Of a stretch of DNA of 46,504 nucleotides, positions 7,328-15,830 are shown one piece after another; the first letter of the stretch is position 1; every line of letters begins with the position of its first letter. The stretch is taken from the NCBI GenBank assembly GCA_003963315.1, contig RXJP01000058.1, positions 11,610 to 58,113 of the forward strand, read 5' to 3'. Source of the DNA: Rhodocyclaceae bacterium. Its GTDB lineage: Bacteria > Pseudomonadota > Gammaproteobacteria > Burkholderiales > Rhodocyclaceae. The notes under the pieces are model-generated. The model saw only the letters and a list, made by a program, of their open reading frames with translations, did not search any database and was not told the DNA's origin. The position numbers and the translations under genes were made by a program.

Positions 7328-9472
7328 TCAGCCCTCGGCGAACTGCTGGGCCAGGAAATGCTTGGTCAGTTCGCCGGGGCCCATGGGTTTGGCGAAGTAG
7401 TAGCCTTGGAATTCGTCGCAATGCAAGGCTTCCAGGTGCTCCCGCTGGTTCTCGGTTTCCACCCCTTCCGCCACCACCTTGAGTCCGAGGCTGTGGCCGA
7501 GCAGGATGATGAGTTTGGTGATGTCGGTTTCCGAAGGATGTAGCTCGAGATTGCGCACGAAGGTGCGGTCGATTTTGAGGATGTCCACCGGGAAGCGTTG
7601 CAAATAACTGAGGGATGAATAGCCGGTACCGAAGTCATCGATGGCGAGGCGGATACCCCGGGCCTTGAAGGCGGACAGCACATTGATGGACTGATCCACG
7701 TCGTCGATCAGCATGCTCTCGGTAAGTTCCAGTTCCAGTTGCTCCGGCGGCAGGCCGGTTTCCTCCAGAATCGCCATGACCCTATCCACCAAATCCGGCT
7801 GCTTGAGGGAACGGGCAGAAAGATTCACCGCCATCTGCATGGGGGGATAACCCATGGCACGCCAGGCCATGGCCTGCTTGCAGGCGGTGCGCAGGACGAA
7901 TTCGGTGATGGGTTCTATCAGGCCGGTATCTTCCGCCAGGCCGATGAAACGCGTGGGTGAAACGGCCCCATGTTCATCGCTGAACCAACGCAGCAAAGCT
8001 TCCACGCCGAGGGGGCGACCATTGCAGTCCACCTTGGGCTGGTAGAAGACCTTGAGTTCATCCTTTTCCAGTGCCCGGCGCAGGCTGCCTTCGAGGGTTA
8101 CGCGCTCCACCGCCAGTTCGTTGAGGCGGGGCGTGAAGAACTGGTAGTTGTTGCGGCCGTTCTGCTTGGCCAGGTACATGGCCGCATCGGCATGCTGGAT
8201 CAAGGCCTGGGGATCACCGCCGTCAGTGGGATAGAGGCTGAGGCCGATACTGCACGTGACGCACAGCTCCTGGCCTTCCAGGGTCATGGGGCGCTGGATT
8301 TCCTCCAGCACCCGGTTGATCACCTTGACCACGGAATTGACCTGATAGTGGTTGTTGAGGATCAGGACGAATTCGTCGCCGCCGTAACGGGCCACCGTGT
8401 CGCCGCCACGCAGGGCGCCGCGCAGGCGGCTGGCGATTTCCACCAGCAGTTCGTCGCCAGCCTTGTGGCCCAGGCTGTCATTGATGTATTTGAAATTGTC
8501 CAGGTCGATGAAAGCCACCGCGGCGAAAAACCCGTTGCGGTCCGCCTGGCGGATCGCCTGGTTGAGACGGTCGGCGAACAGGGTACGGTTCGGCAGGCCG
8601 GTGAGCAAATCGTGGCTGGCCTGGTGTTCAAGCTGCTCCTGGTAATTCTTGGTTTCGGTGATGTCCTGCACCGTGCCTTCGTAGTAGAGGAAGGCGCCAT
8701 CGGGCCCGGTGACCGCTCGGGCATTTTCGGAAATCCAGATGATGGTGCCGTCGTGGCGGCGCACCTGGGCCTCGAAGCCCTGGACATAGCCCTTCTCCGC
8801 CATGATCTGCTTGAAGCGTTCGCGGCTGGCGCCGTCCACATAGAGCTGTGAGCCGATGTTCTGCAGGGCGGCGACCAGTTCCTCGGCCGTGTCATAGCCG
8901 TAGATACGGGCCAGGGCCGGATTGGCGTTGAGGTAGTGGCCGTCGGCGGTGGTTTGGAAGATGCCTTCGCTGGAGTGCTCGAAGATGCTGCGGTAGCGGG
9001 CCTCCGCCGAAGCCAAGTCGTGCTGGGCCTGGATCTGTTCGGTGATGTCTTCGACAAAACCTTCCAACACGATATCGCCGGTTTCGTCGGTGACCTGGGC
9101 GCCTCGCTCGGCAACCCAGCACACGGTGCCGTCGGCCCGGGTAATGCGGTATTCCACCCGGTAGCGGCGATGTTCCGCCACTGCCGCCATGATTTTCTCC
9201 CGCACCCTGGCCCTATCATCGGGATGGGTAATCTCGGCGTAGGTGATCTCCTGGTTCAACACCAGGACCTCCGGCGAATAGCCGGTCAACTGCAGGCAGC
9301 CACTGCTGAGAAAGAGCATGGTCCAATGCTCGTCCATGCGGCAGCGGAAGACCATACCGTCCAGGTTATTCACCAGGGTTTGCAGCACCCGGGCCGGGTT
9401 GACGCGCAGCTCAGCCGCCATCCAGGAGCGGGCCAGGGGTGCCTGATCATCAATAAGATTGGTCATGAGCAT
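7328..9472 (-). CDS. PAS-PAS-GGDEF-EAL c-di-GMP turnover protein
   Basis: This 714-residue cytoplasmic protein has two N-terminal PAS domains (about 30-145 and 155-275), each ending in the usual DIT-E exit, then a diguanylate cyclase domain and a c-di-GMP phosphodiesterase domain. The cyclase active site is intact as RYGGDEF (GGDEF at 364-368). An RxxD product-inhibition site (RGGD, 355-358) lies exactly five residues before it. The EAL domain keeps VEALLRW (EAL at 491-493), LELELTESML, IDDFGTGYSSLSYL, LKIDRTFV and VVAEGVET, so phosphodiesterase activity is expected. No membrane helix is present; the PAS domains suggest sensing of a cytoplasmic or redox signal. M1 and M3 are both possible starts and no strong Shine-Dalgarno is seen. 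The gene is convergent with the aminotransferase. Confidence 0.92.
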   Translation of the reverse strand: MLMTNLIDDQAPLARSWMAAELRVNPARVLQTLVNNLDGMVFRCRMDEHWTMLFLSSGCLQLTGYSPEVLVLNQEITYAEITHPDDRARVREKIMAAVAEHRRYRVEYRITRADGTVCWVAERGAQVTDETGDIVLEGFVEDITEQIQAQHDLASAEARYRSIFEHSSEGIFQTTADGHYLNANPALARIYGYDTAEELVAALQNIGSQLYVDGASRERFKQIMAEKGYVQGFEAQVRRHDGTIIWISENARAVTGPDGAFLYYEGTVQDITETKNYQEQLEHQASHDLLTGLPNRTLFADRLNQAIRQADRNGFFAAVAFIDLDNFKYINDSLGHKAGDELLVEIASRLRGALRGGDTVARYGGDEFVLILNNHYQVNSVVKVINRVLEEIQRPMTLEGQELCVTCSIGLSLYPTDGGDPQALIQHADAAMYLAKQNGRNNYQFFTPRLNELAVERVTLEGSLRRALEKDELKVFYQPKVDCNGRPLGVEALLRWFSDEHGAVSPTRFIGLAEDTGLIEPITEFVLRTACKQAMAWRAMGYPPMQMAVNLSARSLKQPDLVDRVMAILEETGLPPEQLELELTESMLIDDVDQSINVLSAFKARGIRLAIDDFGTGYSSLSYLQRFPVDILKIDRTFVRNLELHPSETDITKLIILLGHSLGLKVVAEGVETENQREHLEALHCDEFQGYYFAKPMGPGELTKHFLAQQFAEG

Positions 9473-9669
9473 CGATGAATTTCAACAGGTCCATTGAGCG
9501 AAACTTCTCTTACTAAGGCAATATCCATGCCCCTTGGCAAAGCCGCACGGCGAGCGGAATCCGTCATCTCGCCGCGCCACAGCGGTGCATGCATTCCGAC
9601 CGCCGGAAAGGTTCGCACCAGAATTGTGCCGAAGTCTTCCTCGAGTCCCTGTGACCACGGCCCAGCCGG

Positions 9670-9675
9670 TATAAT
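9670..9675 (+). promoter_or_regulatory. -10 hexamer of the prfB promoter
   Basis: A perfect TATAAT lies 31 bases before the prfB start codon in the 234-base divergent region between the GGDEF-EAL gene and prfB. No good -35 hexamer is found at 16-18 bases, so an activator or an extended contact may contribute. Nothing else is recognised in 9473-9706. Confidence 0.5.
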
Positions 9676-9706
9676 TCCGCCTTTACTATGGTAGGCCAGA
9701 AGAAAA

Positions 9707-10811
9707 ATGGAAGCAGAACGCATCAACGCCATCGAAAACCATCTCACCGGGCTGGCCCAGCGCGGTGACGAACTGCGGAGGTATCTTTGACTTCGATGTC
9801 AAAGAAGAAAAGCTGACCGAACTCAACCGGGAAATGGAAGACCCGGCCCTGTGGAACGATCAGGAAAAAGCCCAGGCCCTGGGCAAGGAAAAGAAATCCC
9901 TGGAAGCGGTGGTGGTTACGCTGCAAAACGTGCGGCAGCAGCTCACCGACGCCCGTGAGCTGTTCGACATGGCCAAGGAAGAAGGCGACGACGACACTTT
10001 GCTTGCCGTGGAAGCCGATTTGGAAAACGTGGAAAGCGAAGTGGCAGGCCTGGAGTTCCGCCGCATGTTCGCCAACCCTGCCGATCCCAACAACTGTTTC
10101 ATCGACATCCAGGCTGGCGCCGGCGGCACCGAGGCCTGCGACTGGGCCGGCATGCTGTTGCGCCAGTACCTCAAGTATTGCGAGCGCAAGGGCTTCAAGA
10201 CCGAGCTGTTGGAACAGACCGACGGCGACGTGGCCGGCATCCGCAGCGCCTCCATCAAGGTGGAAGGCGACTACGCCTACGGCTTCCTCCGCACCGAAAC
10301 CGGCGTGCACCGGCTGGTGCGCAAGAGCCCCTTCGATTCCTCCGGCGGACGCCATACCAGCTTCGCCAGTCTTTACGTCTATCCCGAGATCGACGATTCC
10401 ATCGAGGTGGACATCAACCCGGCGGACCTGCGGGTGGATACCTTCCGCGCCTCCGGCGCTGGTGGCCAGCACATCAACAAGACCGATTCGGCGATCCGCA
10501 TCACCCACGTCCCCACCGGCATCGTCGTGCAGTGTCAGAATGACCGTTCCCAGCACCGCAATCGTGCCGAAGCCATGGCCATGCTGAAGTCTCGCCTCTA
10601 CGAACTGGAACTGCGCAAGCGCCAGGCCGAGGCCGACAAGCTGGAAGCCACCAAGACCGACGTGGGCTGGGGCCACCAGATCCGCAGCTACGTGTTGGAC
10701 CAGAGCCGCATTAAGGATTTGCGTACCAATGTGGAAATCTCGAACACCCAGAAGGTGCTCGACGGCGATCTCGACCCCTTTATCCAAGCCAGCTTGAAAC
10801 AAGGCGTTTAA
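9707..10811 (+). CDS. prfB: Peptide chain release factor 2, with programmed +1 frameshift
   Basis: RF2 recognises UGA and UAA stop codons and triggers peptide release on the ribosome. The gene is in two frames. Codons 1-27 run from ATG 9707 ([15 protein letters not shown]...) to an in-frame TGA at 9788-9790. The remaining 340 codons run from GAC at 9789 to TAA at 10809-10811, giving a product of 367 residues. The slip site reads CGGAGG TAT CTT TGA C, with the internal Shine-Dalgarno (9776-9781) at the same spacing as in E. coli. The product then continues L-D-F-D-V-K-E. The recognition tripeptide SPF sits in [14 protein letters not shown], and the catalytic GGQ in SGAGGQHIN. Low RF2 favours slippage and so autoregulates RF2. 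livK follows 18 bases after the stop. lysS, its common partner, is about 30 kb away. Confidence 0.97.
9776..9791 (+). promoter_or_regulatory. RF2 recoding (+1 frameshift) site
   Basis: The internal Shine-Dalgarno CGGAGG (9776-9781) is followed by TAT, the slippery CTT (9785-9787) and TGA C. The ribosome shifts from CTT to TTT and reads GAC next. The family consensus upstream is AGGGGG; the purine tract here is slightly different but keeps the spacing. Confidence 0.95.
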
Positions 10812-10829
10812 TAGCCCGAAGGAGAAATC

Positions 10830-11990
10830 ATGAAGCTCACCCGTACCGCGCTGCTCCTGACCGCACTCTTTTCCACCGTTGCCAGCCTGCCTGTCATGGC
10901 CGCCGACATCAAGATCGGCGTCACCGAAGCCCTCACCGGTGGCGCCGCGCAGTATGGCGTCCCCATCCGCAACGGCTTCCAGTTGGCCGCTGACGAAATC
11001 AACGCCAAGGGCGGCGTCAACGGCAACAAGATCCAACTGGTCATTGAAGACGAACAAGGCAAGAAGGAAGAAGGCATCAACGTCTTCAAGAAGCTGATCT
11101 TCCAGGACAAGGTGCTGATGATCTTCGGTCCCACCTTGTCCAACTCCATGTTCGCTGCCGGTCCCGTGGCCAACGCCGCCAAGACCGTGGCCTTCGGCAC
11201 CTCCAACACCGCCAACGGGATTACCGACATCGGCCCCTACATCTTCCGCAACTCGGTGATGGAATCCGACGTGCTGCCCGTCACCGTGGCGACTGCCGTC
11301 AAGCACTACAAGGTGAAACAGGTTGCCGTGATCTACGGTAACGACGACGCCTTTACCAAGAGCGGCTACGACGTGTTCAAGAAGGTGCTGGAAGAGCAGA
11401 AGATTCCCGTCACCACCACCGAAACCTACGTCAAGGGCGATGTGGACTTCAAGGCGCAACTGACCAAGATCAAGGGCACCAATCCCGACGCGGTGGTCTG
11501 TTCCTGCCTGGCCGAGGAAGCTGCCAACATCATGCTCCAGGCCCGCGGCCTGGGTATCAAGGCGCCCTTCATCGGCGGCAACGGCTTCAACTCGCCCAAA
11601 CTGTTCGAGATTTCCAAACTGGCGGGTGAAGGCACTTTCGTCGGCAGCCCCTGGTCCAACGCCAACCCGGCGCCCGCCAACAAGAACTTCGTCGCGGCCT
11701 ACCAGAAGAAGTACGGTGGCGAACCCAACCAGTTCGCCGCCCAGGCCTATGACGCCATGTATGTGGCGGCGGCAGCCCTCAAGGACGTGAAACTCAGCGG
11801 TGATCTCGCAGCCGACCGGGAAGCCCTGAAAAATGCCCTGCCCAAGGTGAGCATCGAAGGCGCCACGGGCCCCTTCAAGTTCCGCCCGGCCAAGACCAAG
11901 GACGGTAAGCCCGGCGGCTGGGATGCCGACCAGAAACCCTTCATCTACCAAGTGCAAGGCGGCAAGTTCACGCTGTACACCGGCAAGTAA
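10830..11990 (+). CDS. livK: Branched-chain amino-acid ABC transporter, periplasmic binding protein
   Basis: This 386-residue protein is a Leu/Ile/Val-type substrate-binding protein (periplasmic binding fold type I). A Sec signal peptide is clear: MKLTRTALLLTALFSTVA, with cleavage likely after VMA at residue 24. The mature chain begins ADIKIGVTEALTGGAAQYG, the usual first strand and ligand loop. KGGVNGNKIQLVIEDEQ, FIGGNGFNSP and EPNQFAAQAYDAMYVAA are standard family segments. It captures a branched-chain or related amino acid, or an aromatic acid (several Liv-type proteins bind these), and delivers it to LivH/LivM. AAGGAGAAATC precedes the ATG. It starts 18 bases after prfB, and a strong hairpin follows its stop codon, which suits higher expression of this component than of the membrane genes. 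Confidence 0.92.
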   Translation: MKLTRTALLLTALFSTVASLPVMAADIKIGVTEALTGGAAQYGVPIRNGFQLAADEINAKGGVNGNKIQLVIEDEQGKKEEGINVFKKLIFQDKVLMIFGPTLSNSMFAAGPVANAAKTVAFGTSNTANGITDIGPYIFRNSVMESDVLPVTVATAVKHYKVKQVAVIYGNDDAFTKSGYDVFKKVLEEQKIPVTTTETYVKGDVDFKAQLTKIKGTNPDAVVCSCLAEEAANIMLQARGLGIKAPFIGGNGFNSPKLFEISKLAGEGTFVGSPWSNANPAPANKNFVAAYQKKYGGEPNQFAAQAYDAMYVAAAALKDVKLSGDLAADREALKNALPKVSIEGATGPFKFRPAKTKDGKPGGWDADQKPFIYQVQGGKFTLYTGK

Positions 11991-12005
11991 TCCATTACGC
12001 GACCT

Positions 12006-12038
12006 GCAAACGGGGCGGACTCCTTCCGCCCCGTTTGC
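12006..12038 (+). terminator. Perfect 14-bp hairpin between livK and livH
   Basis: GCAAACGGGGCGGA (12006-12019) pairs with TCCGCCCCGTTTGC (12025-12038) across a five-base loop. No T-tract follows, and the livH Shine-Dalgarno GGAG lies only a few bases on. It is better read as an mRNA-stabilising or partial attenuation structure protecting the livK message than as a full terminator. Confidence 0.6.
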
Positions 12039-12051
12039 ATTCGGAGCCCCC

Positions 12052-12933
12052 ATGCTCGAACAACAACTTCTCAATGCCCTGACCCTGGGCAGCGTCTATG
12101 CGCTGTTCGCCCTGGGCTTCACTTTGGTGTTCGGGGTGCTGGCGGTCATCAACCTTTCCCATGGCGCGGTGTTCATGGTGGGCAGCTATGTCGCCCTGGC
12201 CCTGGTGACACAACTGGACGCCCCCCTTTGGGCCGCCATGCTCGGGGCCGCGCTGGCCAGCGGCGGACTCGGCCTGTTGGTGGATGTGCTGATTCTCAAA
12301 CCGCTGCGGGTACGCAATGCCCCCCACCTGATTCCCATGATCGCCACCATCGGCGTCGCCATCATGGTCACCAGTTCCAGCCAGGGCCTGTTCGGCGCTG
12401 AAATCCGCCGCTTCCCTGAAGAAACCTTGCCCGCCGCCGACTTCATGGTGGGCGCGGTGCACGTCCGTGTCCTGGAAATCGCCATCGTCGCCATCGCCTT
12501 CCTTCTCATGGCGGTATTGTTCATCACCCTCAAGCGTACCCAACTCGGCCGCGCCTTGCGCGCCATTGCCGAATCGCCCAAAGCGGCCTACCTGATGGGC
12601 ATCAACGTGGAAGGGCTGTTCCATGTCACCTCCTTCGTCGCTGCGGCCTTGGGCGGCATCGCCGGTGTCCTGATCGGACTGGACTTCAACGCCATCACGC
12701 CGCAGATGGGCCAGCCCATCCTGCACAAGGGCATCGCCGTCATCATCCTCGGCGGCATGGGGGACATCCGTGGCGCCCTGATCGGCGGACTCTTCCTCGG
12801 CTTCGCCGAAGTCATCAGCAAAGCCTATCTGTCGAGCCAGATGGGCGACGCCGTGGCCTTCGGCCTGCTCTTCCTGATCCTGTTGGTGCGGCCCTCGGGG
12901 TTGTTCGGCCGCGTGCTGGAGAGGAAGGCGTGA
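12052..12933 (+). CDS. livH: Branched-chain amino-acid ABC transporter, permease LivH
   Basis: This 293-residue inner-membrane permease has about eight helices. It opens with the family N-terminus LLNALTLGSVYALFALGFTL and NLSHGAVFMVG. Near residues 180-205 it carries the cytoplasmic coupling loop that contacts the ATPases (GRALRAIAESPKAAYLMGIN). With LivM it forms the translocation pore. The start is ATG 12052 (CGGAGCCCCC upstream); a longer frame starting inside livK is a shadow. The gap to livM, 113 bases, is filled by an inverted-repeat element, whereas livM and livG overlap. Confidence 0.92.
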   Translation: MLEQQLLNALTLGSVYALFALGFTLVFGVLAVINLSHGAVFMVGSYVALALVTQLDAPLWAAMLGAALASGGLGLLVDVLILKPLRVRNAPHLIPMIATIGVAIMVTSSSQGLFGAEIRRFPEETLPAADFMVGAVHVRVLEIAIVAIAFLLMAVLFITLKRTQLGRALRAIAESPKAAYLMGINVEGLFHVTSFVAAALGGIAGVLIGLDFNAITPQMGQPILHKGIAVIILGGMGDIRGALIGGLFLGFAEVISKAYLSSQMGDAVAFGLLFLILLVRPSGLFGRVLERKA

Positions 12934-12946
12934 TGTCTAAAACCAT

Positions 12947-13017
12947 CGTCATTCCCGCGGAAGCGGGAATCCATGGATGCTGGCAAAAACTGGATTCCCG
13001 CTTCCGCGGGAATGACG
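12947..13017. repeat. Inverted-repeat element between livH and livM
   Basis: Two perfect 27-base arms (12947-12973 and 12991-13017) flank a 17-base centre. Each arm is itself nearly palindromic around ATTCCCGC and GCGGGAAT. Such ATTCCCGC-N4-GCGGGAAT units are widespread dispersed repeats in betaproteobacteria, so this is probably a REP/MITE-like copy. As RNA it would fold into a very stable stem inside the operon transcript. Confidence 0.8.
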
Positions 13018-13046
13018 CATAACCGCAATCACGCCGACAAGAAACT

Positions 13047-13904
13047 ATGGAATGGTTTAACGACTTCTGGTCCACCTACAGCACCCTGGTGTTCACCGTC
13101 GGTGTGCACATGCTGTTGGCCCTGTCCATCTGGCTGACCCTCTCCTGCGGTCTGCTCTCCCTGGCCAATGCGGCCTTCATGGGCATAGGCGCCTACGTAT
13201 CGGCCTTGCTCACCCTGAACGCGGGCTGGGCCTTCCCCACCGTGTTGTTGGCCGGCGGCATCGCCCCCGCATTGGTGGCCCTCGTCATCGGCGCGCCGGT
13301 GCTGCGCCTGTCCGGCGTCTATCTAGCCATGGCTACCCTGGCCTTCGGCGAAGTGGTCCGCATCACCGTGCTCAATCTGGACATCACCGGCGGTCCGGAG
13401 GGTCTCAACGGCATTCCCCTCGCCACCGAAGGCTGGCACATCGCCTTGCTATTGCTATTGGCCTTCTATGGCTTGGCGCGCCTGCGCCGCTCCAAGGTGG
13501 GCCGCGCCTTCGAAGCCATCAAGGAAGACGAAATCGCCGCCCGCCTGATGGGCATCAACGTGAACCGCTACAAGCTGCTGGCCTTCGTCCTTGGCGGCTT
13601 CATTGCCGGCATCGCGGGCGCATTGAACGCCCACTTCACCTTTTTCATCAGCCCCCGGGAATACGGCTTCGAACCGGCGGTGGACATCCTCACTATGGCG
13701 GTGCTGGGCGGCACCGGCAGCTTGGTGGGCCCGGCCCTTGGCGCCGGCATCCTGACCCTGCTGCCGGAACTGCTGCGCTTTCTGCACGACTTCCGCTCCT
13801 TGGTGAATGGCGCCGTGCTGGTGCTAGTGGTGCTATTCCTGCCGAAGGGAATTTGGGAACCTCGCCGCATTCGCGCCTTCTTCCGCAAGGGAGGCCAAGC
13901 ATGA
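13047..13904 (+). CDS. livM: Branched-chain amino-acid ABC transporter, permease LivM
   Basis: This 285-residue permease pairs with LivH. It has about eight membrane helices, the N-terminal signature LTLSCGLLSLANAAFMGIGAYVSALL, and the coupling loop SKVGRAFEAIKEDEIAARLMGINVNRYKLLAF (around residues 150-180), where the EAA-like segment docks on LivG/LivF. A late conserved helix, ILTMAVLGGTGSLVGPALGA, is present. At 285 residues it is the short LivM form without an N-terminal extension. The stop overlaps the livG start by four bases (ATGA), so translation is coupled. The upstream repeat element separates its ribosome binding region from livH; the ribosome binding site is weak (ACAAGAAACT). Confidence 0.92.
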   Translation: MEWFNDFWSTYSTLVFTVGVHMLLALSIWLTLSCGLLSLANAAFMGIGAYVSALLTLNAGWAFPTVLLAGGIAPALVALVIGAPVLRLSGVYLAMATLAFGEVVRITVLNLDITGGPEGLNGIPLATEGWHIALLLLLAFYGLARLRRSKVGRAFEAIKEDEIAARLMGINVNRYKLLAFVLGGFIAGIAGALNAHFTFFISPREYGFEPAVDILTMAVLGGTGSLVGPALGAGILTLLPELLRFLHDFRSLVNGAVLVLVVLFLPKGIWEPRRIRAFFRKGGQA

Positions 13905-14671
13905 GCAAGCTGCTTTCCATTCGCAATGTCGGCAAAAGCTTCGGCGGCCTCCATGTGCTCCACGACGTGAGCTTCGAAGTCCCTGCCGGCAGCATCTACG
14001 GTCTAATCGGTCCCAACGGCGCCGGCAAGACGACGGTATTCAACCTGGTTACAGGACTGCTGCCGCCGAGCGCCGGCGCCATCGAATTCCAGGGCGAAAG
14101 TTTGGTGGGCCTGCCCCCCCACAAGATCACCCATCGCGGCGTTGCCCGCACCTTCCAGAACATCCGCATCTTCAAGGAGATGAGCATCCTGGAAAACGTG
14201 ATGGTGGGCATGCACGACCACCTGGCCTACGGCGGCCTGGGCCTATTCTTCAACACCCCGGCGTATAAGGCGGCAGAGCGCCGCGCCCGGGAACGGGCCT
14301 TCGAACTGCTCACCTGGGTAGGCCTGGCTCACAAGGCCGAGTTGGTGGCCGACAACCTCTCCTACGGCGACCAGCGCAAGCTGGAATTCGCCCGAGCCCT
14401 GGCCACCGAGCCCAAGCTGCTGCTGCTGGACGAACCCGTGGCCGGGATGAATCCCTCGGAAAAAACCGCTCTGATGGAAGAAATCCGCAACATCCGCGAC
14501 CGGGGCTACGGCGTGTTCATGATCGAACACGACATGCGCTTCGTCATGGGCCTCTGCGACCGCATCGCGGTGCTCAATTTCGGCCGCATCATCGCCGAGG
14601 GCACGCCGGAGGAGGTGCGCAGCAATCCGGAGGTGATCGAAGCCTACTTGGGGAAGGAGGAGGCGGCATGA
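13901..14671 (+). CDS. livG: Branched-chain amino-acid ABC transporter, ATPase LivG
   Basis: This 256-residue ATP-binding subunit energises LivHM. Walker A is GPNGAGKTTVFN (about residues 38-49). The Q-loop is FQNIRIF; the ABC signature is the LivG variant LSYGDQRKLEFARAL. Walker B is LLLLDEPVAGMNPSEK, with the switch His in MIEHDM. The extra helical insertion between Q-loop and signature, including HDHLAYGGLGLFFNTP, is typical of LivG rather than LivF. The start overlaps the livM stop, with AGGGAGG upstream. A 145-base gap holding an inverted repeat separates it from livF. Confidence 0.95.
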   Translation: MSKLLSIRNVGKSFGGLHVLHDVSFEVPAGSIYGLIGPNGAGKTTVFNLVTGLLPPSAGAIEFQGESLVGLPPHKITHRGVARTFQNIRIFKEMSILENVMVGMHDHLAYGGLGLFFNTPAYKAAERRARERAFELLTWVGLAHKAELVADNLSYGDQRKLEFARALATEPKLLLLDEPVAGMNPSEKTALMEEIRNIRDRGYGVFMIEHDMRFVMGLCDRIAVLNFGRIIAEGTPEEVRSNPEVIEAYLGKEEAA

Positions 14672-14682
14672 GGACAAGCACA

Positions 14683-14785
14683 AAACCGCAACCCCTCCCG
14701 TCCTCCCCTTATCAGGGGAGGGGCCTCCTGCAACGACAGGTGAATATCTCCCCCCTGATAAGGGGGGCCGGGGGGGTTGCGGTTT
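14683..14785. repeat. Imperfect inverted-repeat element between livG and livF
   Basis: The ends AAACCGCAACC (14683-14693) and GGTTGCGGTTT (14775-14785) are perfect inverted repeats. Inside them, CCCCTTATCAGGGG on the left mirrors CCCCTGATAAGGGG on the right. The whole 103-base unit looks like a small non-autonomous mobile repeat (MITE/REP type), different in sequence from the element at 12947. No transposase gene or target duplication is obvious. Confidence 0.75.
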
Positions 14786-14816
14786 CGGCCCGGCCCCAAG
14801 ACTTGGGAATCCCGCT

Positions 14817-15530
14817 ATGAGCGTCATCCTCCGCGTCCACGACCTGGCTGTTTCCTACGGCCACATCGAAGCCGTCAAGGGCCTCACCTTCCATCTCGAC
14901 AGCGGCGAGATCACCGCCCTGGTCGGTGCCAACGGCGCCGGCAAGAGCACCACCCTGCTGGCCCTGTCGGGCCTGCTCAAGCCGGGCCGGGGCAGGATCG
15001 AATTCGAAGGCGAGGACATCACCCACCTTCCGCCCCACCAGCGCGTAGCCCGGGGGTTGGTGCAGGTGGCGGAAGGCCGCGCTATCCTCACCACCCTTAC
15101 CGTGGCGGAGAACCTGCAACTCGGCGCCTATACCCGTACCGACAAGGCCCGCATCTCCGCCTCCCTTGAAGAGGTCTATCACCTCTTCCCCCGCCTTAAG
15201 GACCGGGCCGGCCAGTTCGCCGGCAACCTGTCCGGCGGCGAACAGCAGATGCTGGCCATCGGTCGCGCCCTGATGGCCAAGCCGCGTCTGTTGCTGCTGG
15301 ATGAACCCTCCATGGGCCTGGCGCCATTGATGGTGCAGGAGATTTTCCGCACCCTGGTCCAGATCAACCAGGGCGGTTTGTCAGTGATGCTGGTGGAACA
15401 AAACGTCAAACAGGCGCTGAAGATCGCCCGTCATGGCTATGTGATCGAAACCGGCCACATCGTGCTGACGGACTCCGGCGACAATCTGCTGCGAAATCCG
15501 AAGGTGCTGGAAGCCTACCTGGGCACCTGA
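14817..15530 (+). CDS. livF: Branched-chain amino-acid ABC transporter, ATPase LivF
   Basis: This 237-residue second ATPase of the Liv transporter has Walker A GANGAGKSTTLLAL (about residues 38-51), a Q-loop region VQVAEGRAILTTLTVAENL characteristic of LivF, the canonical signature LSGGEQQMLAIGRAL, and Walker B LLLLDEPSMGLAPLMV. The switch region is MLVEQNVKQAL, where LivF has Gln-Asn in place of a His, as is normal for this subunit. The start is ATG 14817. The C-terminus YVIETGHIVLTDSG is standard. It is the last gene of the operon. A possible stem (CCGCTC/GAGCGG, 15573-15597) follows but lacks a T-tract. Confidence 0.95.
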   Translation: MSVILRVHDLAVSYGHIEAVKGLTFHLDSGEITALVGANGAGKSTTLLALSGLLKPGRGRIEFEGEDITHLPPHQRVARGLVQVAEGRAILTTLTVAENLQLGAYTRTDKARISASLEEVYHLFPRLKDRAGQFAGNLSGGEQQMLAIGRALMAKPRLLLLDEPSMGLAPLMVQEIFRTLVQINQGGLSVMLVEQNVKQALKIARHGYVIETGHIVLTDSGDNLLRNPKVLEAYLGT

Positions 15531-15830
15531 ATTCCTGTCGTAAGCCACCATCGCTGCCGCCCCTCCGTAATGCCGCTCCTACCCCGGGGAAGAGCGGTAT
15601 CCTCCACGCCCGTTTCTGACGAAACGCCGACAAATCAAACAGCAAACAGAGATGCTTTTTCTGTAATTTTGTTGTCAGGTCTTCCGGCTAGGCGATAAAT
15701 GCGTTAAATTTGAAAGAATATGGATAAGGGCGCTAGCCACTCATCCAAGTGTCCGCAACTGCGGGCCGCAAAGTGGCCGCTAGAGCCATCCTCGCAATGC
15801 GTAATACCCATCAACGCTTCGGAGGATTGC
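15531..15830 (+). promoter_or_regulatory. Gene-free 300-base stretch with the likely cox operon promoter
   Basis: No gene is supported here. TTGTCA (15672-15677) and GATAAA (15694-15699), 16 bases apart, form a plausible sigma-70 promoter for the oxidase operon. The local sequence 15655-15720 is AT-rich. A weak stem at 15573-15597 may mark the end of the liv transcript. The leader of about 125 bases from this promoter to coxB contains no clear structure or upstream coding frame that I can defend. Confidence 0.35.

Noticed and set aside
9788-9790. In-frame TGA making prfB look like a pseudogene
   Set aside because: It is the conserved RF2 autoregulatory stop, with the internal Shine-Dalgarno and CTT slip codon; both flanking frames encode RF2.
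9744-12074. Long open frame of 776 codons on the minus strand over prfB and livK
   Set aside because: It is a mirror of two well-supported genes in GC-rich DNA. Its residues are a low-complexity mix of Gly, His, Val and Leu with no domain, and no ribosome binding site.
12947-14785. CRISPR array in the liv operon
   Set aside because: There are only two unrelated inverted repeats and no regularly spaced direct repeats.
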